Assembly: GCA_015499985.1 (NCBI GenBank)
Contig: JAAAUF010000794.1
Coordinates: 1 to 19,288 of the forward strand
DNA from: Haplosporangium gracile
Lineage: Eukaryota; Mortierellomycota; Mortierellomycetes; Mortierellales; Mortierellaceae
Direction of reading: 5' to 3'
Length of the DNA stretch: 19,288 bases
In this document: in pieces, positions 1 through 8,353 of the stretch
Layout of the letters: each line of letters starts with the position of its first letter
How positions within the stretch are numbered: the first letter of the stretch is position 1
Translations under genes and position numbers: made by a program
The notes under the pieces: model-generated
What the model saw: only the letters and a program-made list of their open reading frames with translations
What the model was told of the DNA's origin: nothing
The model's database searches: none

Positions 1-62
1 TATAATGGTTAGTATATCTCGTTGTGGCCGAGACGATCCTGGTTCGATTCCAGGTGTTGGCA
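1..62 (+). tRNA. tRNA-His (GTG), 5'-truncated by window edge
   Basis: The anticodon arm has stem TCTCG (17-21) and CGAGA (29-33) around loop TTGTGGC, which places anticodon GTG (His) at 24-26. The T arm is CCTGG (38-42), loop TTCGATT (43-49), CCAGG (50-54). The 3' acceptor strand TGTTGGC is at 55-61, with discriminator A at 62. The D arm fills about 1-15. About ten 5' bases (acceptor strand, positions 8-9 and the first D-stem base) lie outside the window; the 5' acceptor strand should read GCCAACA. No CCA is encoded, as expected for a nuclear eukaryotic gene, and no intron is seen. Confidence 0.95.
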
Positions 63-183
63 GAGCATCAAGCCTCTATTTTTGTTGTGTTGTCTTTGAT
101 CAAACACTTTTTGTTTCTCATTTCGTGCTGACACTACGATACTTCCCCCACCTGGCAACTATTTTTTTTGAGTTAATCTGTTT

Positions 184-558
184 AACAACCCGGGTGGTTG
201 CTCGAATTATTTGATCCCCCCCCCCCTTCGTTTTCCGCACCAAGTTCATGTAACTCACTTTTTTTGCTTTCAAGACAAAAACGTGTACAGGAGAGGCCAA
301 ACTCATTGAGTCAATTTGCTTTCCTTCGCGGTGATCATTGAAGCGTCTGTGCTAAACTTGTCACTTTTTAGCTACTGACAAGCCGTAGTGATGACGATAT
401 AGGACATGGGCTTCATGAATTGAACCGTAGGAAGATGGGCAACGAAATTAACGCATTAGTAATGGGTTTGTAACATTGTGACAAGGCGCTGTGGAGAAAA
501 AATAAAAAAAGTGAGTTACATGGACTTATTACGAAGGTTTCAAGCAACCCGGGTTGTT
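184..558. mobile_element. MITE-like element with imperfect terminal inverted repeats
   Basis: The outer arms 184-195 (AACAACCCGGGT) and 547-558 are exact reverse complements. A second block, 225-231 (CCTTCGT), pairs with 531-537. A third, 242-265, pairs with 504-527 over 24 nt with one mismatch. The left arm is longer than the right by about 27 nt, including a C11 run at 216-226. The 238 bp between the arms has no convincing coding capacity, and the short open frames crossing the arms are products of the repeat. I see no clear target-site duplication, so an inverted duplication remains possible. It starts about 120 bp from tRNA-His. The superfamily is not recognised. Confidence 0.5.
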
Positions 559-668
559 CAATTTACCGCGAGAGGAGGATTCTTCAGTCCCTGTCATCCA
601 TATCTAACTCAGGGTTGGGGTTTTTTTGTAGATTTTCTCCTCAGGGTAAAATGTAAGTACAGTATTAG

Positions 669-685
669 CGTTCACCCCTTGAACG
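669..685. repeat. short hairpin
   Basis: CGTTCA and TGAACG form a 6-bp inverted repeat around a 5-nt loop. No role is apparent. Confidence 0.4.
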
Positions 686-841
686 TTTCTATTTGTTGCA
701 CATTGTCCAAGGCAAGGATTCCGCATTCGTTATGTTCGATCGCCCCTAGCTCTAGGAGGGATCAGTTGACGATATCATTGTGCAAACATTGATTCACTCA
801 AGGCGTCTTCCGGAACGCAACGATGATCCTTCCTTTCATCG

Positions 842-870
842 TTGATCATTGATCTATGGTCATTGATCAA
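842..870. repeat. TTGATCA inverted repeat cluster
   Basis: TTGATCA (842-848) and TGATCAA (864-870) form 7-bp arms, and further TTGATC copies lie in the spacer. The stretch is palindrome-rich (TGATCA, ATTGATCAAT) and could be a dimeric protein-binding site or a chance low-complexity stretch. No adjacent gene supports a regulatory role. Confidence 0.4.
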
Positions 871-1903
871 TAGTGGCTGTCTTCACCTCGGTAACTCAAT
901 CAGTGTTAGATTTCAGGTACGCCTGTCTTTTCTTCAAACCTACTCCAGCCAGCGCCAATGTTAGTTTTTCTTTTTTTTAATGAATCCACGTTCATTGCAC
1001 CTTCTCAAAAATAAAAACCCAGGATGCCATCCAAAATCCATGGATGGCTTCTTAAACTCCTACTCAAAATGTATCATTTTCTCCTTTCCTGACATGCATG
1101 CAATGCAATTTTATACAACAGGATTCTGTACACAGCACAAAAATAATGACTGGGTAAACAATAAAGTTGCTTGGACAGTGTGCTTTGATGACAAAGGTCC
1201 GAGAGTGAAAGAGGCTGGTCAGCTCTCAATTAAAGTGAAATAAAAAGATGGACCGTGTAACGAAAGCATTGTTCTTCTTATCCGTTTCGGCTGGATAGAG
1301 AGAGGGAATGAGAGACGGGATGCTTTTTTTTTTTTTGCTCACCTCATCATTTGTGGGCGGCACCTCCTTTTTAACGTCGTATCGAATTGTACAGTACGTG
1401 CAGCGCTTAGGCTGTTAGAAAATAAAACAATAAAATAATGGGGTTTTCTGTTAATGTTAGCATAGTGTGAGGAGGGGACGACGCGCCTGCGTGTATGTAT
1501 ATGTATGTGAGTTTCCGTGTTTCTTTTGTCTGTCTCCTCTAAGGCAAAGGCAGGAGGCATGTTACTAAGGAGGTATGTGTGTGTTCAGTAGCACGTTTGC
1601 CTTTTTATATTCCCGTGTTTTTCTGTTCTAGGCGACATGATTGGAGCGTAAAGATAGTTGTTTTTTTGATGCGGGTTGCGACACTTTACGCTTTTTATTT
1701 ATTTGGGGGCGAGTTGGAAGAGAAGAAGCTAGCAAGAGAAGGAAGGGGGCAAGACATTCAGTCAGGCTAGCAAGCAAGCAGGCGGGCGAAACAGCCAACG
1801 ATATTTATTATGATGGACGGGGTTCCTCATTCCCTCATCTTGCTATTGTTAGCCCCGTCCGCGGCCAATTGTAATTTGCGGACATAAGTACTAATGGCAA
1901 TAC

Positions 1904-1931
1904 TACAGTACACTGGCTGCACTGTACTGTA
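1904..1931. repeat. 9-bp stem hairpin (TACAGTACA)
   Basis: TACAGTACA (1904-1912) pairs perfectly with TGTACTGTA (1923-1931) across a 10-nt loop, with further TGTACT repetition following. It is a strong small cruciform or RNA hairpin candidate with no gene assigned to it. Confidence 0.55.
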
Positions 1932-1999
1932 CTGTCCTTTTTATTAGCGCATACTTATACATGGTGTGCCTTTGTACAGGTGGACAGGCACCTCACATC

Positions 2000-3375
2000 T
2001 TTCTTCAAATGGTACCTTGCTTATTGCTTGTTGTCCTCTTCTTCCGTTTCCTGTTCTTGTTTCTTATTCCCTTACTCTTCCTTTTCACGTCTTAACGTCC
2101 TCTTTTTTTCACGACCCTTTCCTTTCTGTCCTCCTCCTCTTCCTCTTTTCCCTCCATTCCTCCTCGCTCTCACTCCTTCGTGGCAACCTCGCTTGCCATC
2201 CCTTCCAGTCCTTTCCTACCCACCTTCTCCTACCACTACAGCCCGCCACCTCTTAACGACCTCCCTTTTACTTCCTTCCGCCTCACTCGATCCACCTTCA
2301 CCCTCAACACACTTCTTTCCTTCCTCAATTCACCATTCACGTCTCTGCATTCAGTCATTTGCATTCCAGCATCTCAGCATTTCTGCCATTCCAAAAAGTA
2401 TTTTGCTCAAACCTGCACACACACGCACTTTGTACGCACCTTGTATTTCCCTCCCTTTCTTGTTATTTGTTTTCGACAGGCCCCCTTCCTTCCCTTCCTT
2501 CCCTTTCAATCTTTTCCTATCCTTTTTTCACTATTTGCAAGGGACGTGTTTGATCTGTCTGTGCCAATTGCTCATATTAATTTACAGACAACATAAAAAA
2601 CAACTCCGTAGTTGAACAACAGCAACAACAACAGAACGACAACCCTTTAGCAGCAGCGTGGTTTTCACTTCTTGGGAAGCAAGGAATAACACATATCCAT
2701 CCCCTTGTTTTGTCCATCCCATTTTGCTGTAGTAGAGCACCATTCTAGGACATTTGTTTGTTCTGTCTCCTTTTGTTAGTCCTTTTCTGTGATTATTATA
2801 GTAGCACTCTCCTGGTTTGCTCTCGACTCATACTCTCATCCCTTTTTTTTTGTGTTATTTCTTCCACCTTGTTTGACGATCCGGCGAGAAGTCCTTATTT
2901 TTTCGTTCCTCGATTTTCATTCAAAACCCTTGGGCCCTTGGAATTTTGTTCACCTCTTTTTTCCTCGAACTTTTTTTTCTTTGCCCCCTTCCCTCCCTTT
3001 CCTCTTTTTCCTACTTTCTCTTTCCTCGGAACCATCTCGTTCAACCCAACCTCGCTTCCCTCTAAGGTAAAGTAAAAAAGTGTGCTTTTCTCAGCAACAG
3101 CACTAAAGATAAATATCCTACCATCATTTAAAGTAGTCTTCGTCTTTTTAGTCCAGGTCCCCATCTGTATCTTTTTTTATTACAGCCTAGCGAGGGATCC
3201 GATCCAACAAAACAATCTATTTTGCACTTGTGGCCCAATGGACGAACCCATAAGCAAGGTTCAGGGACAATTTAGCCCTGACCATTCGAAATTAATTGTT
3301 TATTTTTTCCTTTCCTCCACCTTATTCGCCGCTAATCTGCAGCCTAGGATATTTTTTTCTGTTTAATTTGACGCG
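2000..3375 (+). promoter_or_regulatory. long C+T-rich upstream region/leader of the SH3 gene
   Basis: The + strand is overwhelmingly pyrimidine for more than 1 kb, with repeated CCTTCC, TTCCC and TCTTTT blocks and T-runs up to about 9. It is interrupted near 2613-2660 by a purine-poor CAA/CAG-rich, unstructured stretch. The + strand open frames here, up to about 210 codons, are Ser/Pro/Phe/Leu low-complexity translations of the pyrimidine bias and are not called as genes. It probably contains the core promoter and 5'UTR of the gene at 3376. No TATA box or transcription start can be fixed by eye. Confidence 0.55.
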
Positions 3376-4623
3376 ATGAGATATTTCCGGTACTACCATC
3401 CCCTAGCGATCGTGGCCCTTGTCGCACTTGCAACATCGCCAGCATGGACAAACACAGCCGACGCTCGTCCTCTGGACCTTGCAGTCGTCCTCGACAAACG
3501 GCAGGTGGTCCGTGAGCCCCTTGCTGCCCCTGCACCTGCTTCACCACACACACCAGCGTCCTCCGAGACCGATGAGCCTTCGCCCACGACAAACCCAAAG
3601 ACCCCACCACCCCCAGTGACCACGCACGACCACCCTCCTACGACAACTGACCGCCCCGAGCCTCCCTCTACGACCAAGAACCCACAGCCCACACAGCAAC
3701 CACCACCTCCTCCAACAAAGCCCGTCAATCCGAACCCACCACCCTCTCAAAAGCCCCCAAGCCCTCACACTAGCAGCGATTCCCCTTCAAGCTCGCATAA
3801 CAGCGCGTCTAGCAGCAGCAGCAGCAGTGATACCAGCTCAGGAACGGTCTCAGTCAACAACATGCCGCAGCCTACAGGCGCCTCTACCGGATTGGATGAT
3901 GGGTCTGAAGTACCTACCAAGGTCTCGGAGAAGGCTTTGATTGGCCTTGGTGCCGTCGGTGGTCTTTTCTTGTTTGCGCTCGGCGGACTGGCGTTCTGTC
4001 GTCACCGCAAGAAGAAAAATCTGGCGGCAGCATTGTTGGAGCAGACGGCGCAGTTCAACCACAACAACCCCTATGCCAAAATCTCCGAGACGACGGCAGC
4101 GACCAACAACAACAACAACATCAACATGTCTGGAAAGGAGAGTTTGCCGATGACGCCAACGAAACCCATTGGGACGTTTAGTGTGGTATCGGATTACACG
4201 CCCGCGATGCCGGACGAGATTGAGATTTACTATGGCGACTCGGTCACGGTCCTGCAGGAGTATGATGATGGCTGGTGCATGGGAATCAACAACTCGCGTG
4301 GAGGGATCAAGGGTGTTGTACCGCGACACTGTCTTTCGGGCGGGCATAATTATAATAATAATGGTCACTATGACGGTGGGCATAATGGAGAGCAGTACGG
4401 AGGCGGTGGTGGCGATGATGGATATTACCCACCCAACCCTGGATTCAAGGCGATGGCCAACAAACGTATGAGTTCGATCCCTGTCGGCGGGTGGAACAAT
4501 GGACCAGCTGGAGGAGGATATCAGGGTGGTAATGGTGGTTATGGAGACTACCTTCCCAACCCCTACAATAACCAGGGCCCTCATCTCGGACCACCCAGCC
4601 AAGGCTACTATGGCGGATACTAG
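3376..4623 (+). CDS. single-pass membrane protein with C-terminal SH3 domain
   Basis: This is an intronless 415-aa type I membrane protein. ATG 3376 is the first start after an in-frame TAA at 3364. Residues 1 to about 27 form a signal peptide with core LAIVALVALA. A possible Kex2 site, LDKR, ends at residue 42. Residues 50-160 are Pro/Thr/Ser-rich and probably O-glycosylated, with a Ser run at 144-151. One transmembrane helix (about 187-208) is followed by a stop-transfer cluster, CRHRKKK. After a Thr/Asn linker, residues about 266-321 are an SH3 domain: VVSDYTP for the ALYDY motif, acidic RT loop, GDSVTVL, W300, and GVVPRHC for the usual G-x-x-P-x-x-Y, with Cys in place of the final Tyr. 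The tail is Gly/Tyr/Asn/Pro-rich. The domain order resembles yeast Fus1-like and many fungal SH3 membrane proteins, so a scaffold role in cell-surface, polarity or wall signalling is inferred. The exact orthologue is unknown. Confidence 0.93.
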   Translation: MRYFRYYHPLAIVALVALATSPAWTNTADARPLDLAVVLDKRQVVREPLAAPAPASPHTPASSETDEPSPTTNPKTPPPPVTTHDHPPTTTDRPEPPSTTKNPQPTQQPPPPPTKPVNPNPPPSQKPPSPHTSSDSPSSSHNSASSSSSSSDTSSGTVSVNNMPQPTGASTGLDDGSEVPTKVSEKALIGLGAVGGLFLFALGGLAFCRHRKKKNLAAALLEQTAQFNHNNPYAKISETTAATNNNNNINMSGKESLPMTPTKPIGTFSVVSDYTPAMPDEIEIYYGDSVTVLQEYDDGWCMGINNSRGGIKGVVPRHCLSGGHNYNNNGHYDGGHNGEQYGGGGGDDGYYPPNPGFKAMANKRMSSIPVGGWNNGPAGGGYQGGNGGYGDYLPNPYNNQGPHLGPPSQGYYGGY

Positions 4624-6479
4624 GCGTTGAGTTGAGTTGAGTTAGAGAAGAACAGGCGCGTGTTGTTTTCTATTCTCCTTCTCCTCCCTTTGTTCCCGTT
4701 GACTTTTCAGTTTTATATCTATTCCCTTTTCTTTTCTCGGTATTTTCTGATTAAATTCGTAATATCTAAGCATTTATCCATGTTTTTGTATTGTAGAAGC
4801 CATTTGTTTATTCCACGCTTGTTTGATGCACGTTGTGATTGGAAGTCATGTTAAGCAACAGCTATTGTAAAAAAAAGCTGATAATCTATCTCCGTCCTGG
4901 CTCAAAATTATGTCTCGTTGTGGCTGTAATGTATTGTCGGCGAAGTTGATGGTAATGAATGGAGCAAAAGTGGAGAACGAAAAATATTGACAGCAATTGG
5001 ATGTCAGTTAACCTGCAGCTTTACACAGCCCAGTCCCTCCGAGATGTACATAAAAAATGATAGAGATGGAATGCGAATGGGCGGCGGAGGGGTAAGAGGC
5101 GTTCATGGGAAAGTGAATAATGAAAAGAATGGACGATAGAATGGTGGTCGGAGAAATGCGAGACAAAAAAAAAATGTAGATGATTAATAGGTTATTATAC
5201 TCTCGTCCTGCATCTCGCATGGCAGTGTCTACAACCCTTTCCCAACAACAAGGAAACGGGAAATAGGGCAACAGAGAGCCAGGTGGACGAAGATAAAATA
5301 TAAAAAATTGTGAGCCGTTTATGTATGTGCGGGATGGACATTTTTTTTTTTTGGATTGATTTTCCACGAGAGGATTATGAGATAGAGAGAATCGAGAAGC
5401 AATGCTCGTGTGGGGGCCCTGGTAAGGGAGGGAGGGGCTGGTGGACAATGGAATGGAGAACTCAAATCATAGTTGGATTATTTTGCCATTCAACCTTCTT
5501 TTTTTTTTGTACATGTTTATTTTCCTTTTGCAGCTTTGTTTGAAATACACTGCTACGCCTTTGAAGTTTGGGAGGATAAGGAAAATGGACTCTACCACAT
5601 TAAAAAAATGTGGAAAGCGATAATAAATGACGAATGCGCAATGAGAATTGTGATGCGAAGTGCGATACTGTTGCAGTGCCTCAAGCAGTCTCAAGCCTCG
5701 AAGGTGCAAAAGGGTTCAAAAGGGTTCTGCTTTGCTTCATGTCGTCGTTCATGTGTGCTAACTACACGTGACGCGATGGCTGTGTCCAGAGTGGAGGGGC
5801 ATAGGATAAGGCAGGTAAAGGAAACAGCAAAGTGAGTTGTTTGCGTACATACAACTGCGCAAAATCGAGACAAGTCCCATGAGAATGTGGGCGAGCATGA
5901 TGACAAAGGGTATTAATATGCAATATGCCGTATGCGGGCGTTTGGGTTATTTTATTTTTGTTGTTGTTGATGTCGATTTCTTGAAGGACGATAAGACGCA
6001 AAAAAGTAAACAAAGGGAGAGTGGGGAAGATCACAAAATGAAAATAGATGTACTTTTGTGCGATGGTGCACAGAAATGAAGGAGTGAAGGAAAAAGGGAA
6101 AAAAAAAGGGCGGTGAATGCGCACTTGCACAACCTCTCTCACACTCTTACGATCACCACGTAACGCGCACACACGCGCAAATAGAAAATAGAAGCAGAGA
6201 TCAGGAGAACGGGAAAGGAAGGACAGATGGTTGACTGCGATATGTTTATCTCTTGGTATATGTAAATGGACTGACAGTGCCTTTTTGTCTTTTTTGTTGA
6301 CTTTAGAATAGGTTTGCGTTCGAGGAGGTGAGTGTGATCCCCCCACGGAATGAGTTGACAAGACAACAACAACAAGCATCGCCATCTATTCATTCCCCTT
6401 TGACGAGATGTCGCTGCTTGTTGTTGTCGTCTGTTGGGAATGAATGAATGAGCGTACTCTCATTACGCCCTCTTTCTCT
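4624..6479. other. 3' flank and gene-free intergenic region
   Basis: It begins with a GAGTT tandem (4629-4643) and a T-rich 3'UTR-like stretch after the SH3 gene. Between 5000 and 6400 both strands have only short open frames of biased composition, up to about 207 codons on the minus strand at 5762-6385. None shows a domain, a consistent splice pattern or C-rich wobble. I see no gene here. Confidence 0.55.
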
Positions 6480-6534
6480 GGTTGGTTGGTTGGTTGGTTG
6501 GTTAGTTGGTTAGTTAAGCAACACACAAGGTGAA

Positions 6535-6567
<33 letters not shown>
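6480..6567. repeat. (GGTT)n and (GT)n microsatellites
   Basis: GGTT units run perfectly for six copies at 6480-6503 and continue with GGTT/AGTT variants to about 6516. After a 27-bp gap, a GT tract with one GC interruption runs from 6537 to 6567, perfect from 6544. The first has spaced GG runs, and the second is alternating purine-pyrimidine and prone to Z-DNA. Confidence 0.95.
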
Positions 6568-7380
6568 CGATTGCTCTCCTCTTATTACATTTTTCATTCC
6601 TTATTTTTTTTTCTATTCCCCTTTCTGGTCATCCCTTCCTTCGTTACCTCCACTCACCGTACAGATTTTTTTGTTGTGTTTTTCTTTCTCCACTCAACTC
6701 TCTCCAACCCATTCTCCTCTCCTCCTCTTCCTCCTCGTCCTTCGCTCCTTCTCACCGACCTCGTACCTCAGCTAACGTACCCCACTTTTAACTCCTCCCA
6801 TTCCACACTCACTTTTTTTTTTTCTTTTTTTGTTGGCTCATTTGCATTTCCATTTCCTCTTGTCCTTTAGTCATCCTCATTCATTCACTATTCTTTCTCT
6901 TTTTTCATTTCACTCTTCCGATGTTCACTTCGGATAGTTAGCCATAGAAGGAGCACTTTCATTGTCGGCTTGGCAATATATATATATATTTTCTTATTTG
7001 TTCTGTTTGTTCTTTTCTCCACTCACTCTCCGATTAATCATATCATTAAGCTACAGCATACATACTCCATTCAAACAACAACAACAAACAACAAAACAAC
7101 AAATCAGAACATACACGCCCGTTCCTCCTTCAATCAAAATAATAATCCTCAATTGCTCTCTTTTTTCATCTTAATCTTTTTGCCTTCACTCTCTCACTCG
7201 CTCTCACACGCCTCTCCTTCATTCTCACTCTCATTCTCGTTCTTCTCGTCCGTACTTTTTATTCTCCTTTTACGCCTTGAAGTCCAGAGCGCAAAAGAAA
7301 TCCTCCGATCTTCTCTTCTCTCATCCTGCCTCCACTCTACATTAACCCAGTGGACACACCTTCGCCCGATCTGACAGCCC

Positions 7381-7424
7381 TCCCCTCTCCTCCCCTCTCC
7401 TCCCCTCTCCTCCCCTCTCCTCCC

Positions 7425-7462
<38 letters not shown>
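7381..7462. repeat. 10-bp minisatellite TCCCCTCTCC x5 followed by (TC)n
   Basis: Five identical 10-bp units fill 7381-7430 and run into a perfect TC tract to 7462. The stretch is pure homopyrimidine on + and homopurine on -. The minus strand carries five regularly spaced GGGG runs separated by AGAGGA. Confidence 0.97.
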
Positions 7463-7465
<3 letters not shown>

Positions 7466-7579
7466 CGTCCTCACCTGCTGTGAGTAAAATAAACGTCAAC
7501 CGGCATTTCTCTTCAGGTTTCGATTTCTTTTTTCTTTCCTTCTTTTCTACATCAACGAGACACATCCCAATCTCAATCC

Positions 7580-7640
7580 TTTTCTTTCTTTCCTTCTTTC
7601 CTTCTTTCCTTCTTTCCTTTTCTTTCTTCCTTCCTTTCCG
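7580..7640. repeat. CCTTCTTT-type tandem repeat
   Basis: An 8-bp unit CCTTCTTT is repeated about four times inside a wider CTTT/CCTT pyrimidine tract. It is a simple-sequence repeat in the leader of the downstream regulator gene. Confidence 0.85.
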
Positions 7641-8353
7641 TTCTTTTTAATTCTCATCTCCCTCACTCCCCATTGATAGAAGAGCGACTCTCTTCTACTG
7701 TTATCCGATACCTTCATTTCCCCTTGGCGAACATCAGGCATTTGACATTTGATCGAGTTTTTGGTACGTTGCTTATATCTATTTATCCCCTCTTCCCATT
7801 ACTCATTCATCTGCGCCTTTGGAATGGTTGTAGTTCATCCCCCTGATGACCTTACAACGTCCTATCCGTCCCTCTCTCCCTCCCTTTATCCTTTTCCTTG
7901 TCCGTGTCTATTTCTTTATTTTCATCGACTGCTACTTTTTTCTATATCCATTAAGAACCGTGCCCGTCTAACCACAAATACAAATCTACTTCAAAATCTA
8001 ACCGCACCTTTCACAACAAAAAGCAGTAGAAAGAGTCCTTCCTCTCCCCTTGAATCCTCTCTTTGTTTTTATTCCCGCATACAAACTGAGAGGCCAGCAG
8101 GGCAAAAGGATCAAATATCCAGCCCAAAAGCGAATGGCTCAACGGCGATAACATCCCCTCCTTTAAACCACAGTAACAATGCAAACAGAAAAACAATAAC
8201 AACAAGCAAGCAGAACAAAGGAGCCAACACACAGAAAACATCAACAACGACATTAACAACAACCAGGCAACCAATTTGGTCAGCACGCAGTACCCAGCAA
8301 CAGCTATCCTCCCTCCCTCCTTTTTTATTTTTATTTCTTTCTCTCTTCCAATC

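Larger units (their letters stand above)
559..1999. other. gene-free stretch of mixed composition
   Basis: No gene can be supported here. The longest open frame with an ATG (980-1243, +, 87 codons) uses A/T-rich third positions unlike the genes in this window and matches no family I recognise. The stretch also holds the hairpin and TTGATCA repeats listed separately, a T-run at 1324-1336, and GTACAGTAC-type palindromes near 1389-1400. Confidence 0.6.
6568..8353 (+). promoter_or_regulatory. 1.8-kb C+T-rich upstream region/leader of the Zn2Cys6 gene
   Basis: The + strand is again extremely pyrimidine-rich, broken by an AT run (6976-6989) and by CAA-rich unstructured stretches at about 7073-7105 and 8190-8272. 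The last lies directly before the ATG at 8354. It matches the design upstream of the gene at 3376. A 255-codon frame at 7749-8516 is low-complexity and overlaps the real exon in another frame, so it is rejected. The transcription start and any 5'UTR intron cannot be placed by eye. Confidence 0.5.

Noticed and set aside
118..792. Two short open frames sharing a KKVSYM-L-R...TRVV pattern
   Set aside because: The similarity comes from the inverted repeat arms of the MITE-like element read on opposite strands, not from protein homology.
1980..2615. 211-codon + open frame
   Set aside because: It is Phe/Leu/Ser/Pro-only composition caused by the CT-rich strand, with no domain and equally open neighbouring frames.
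3620..3800. Frame disruption or pseudogene in the Pro-rich region of the SH3 gene
   Set aside because: The repetitive P/T/S coding stays open in one frame from signal peptide to SH3 domain, so no break is needed.
3850..4602. 250-codon minus-strand open frame
   Set aside because: It is antisense to the SH3 protein gene, whose signal peptide, helix and SH3 domain are clear. The antisense frame is a by-product of codon bias.
5762..6385. 207-codon minus-strand open frame
   Set aside because: It has no recognisable domain, no C/G-rich wobble and no splice partners. It also begins in a simple CAACAACAAC repeat.
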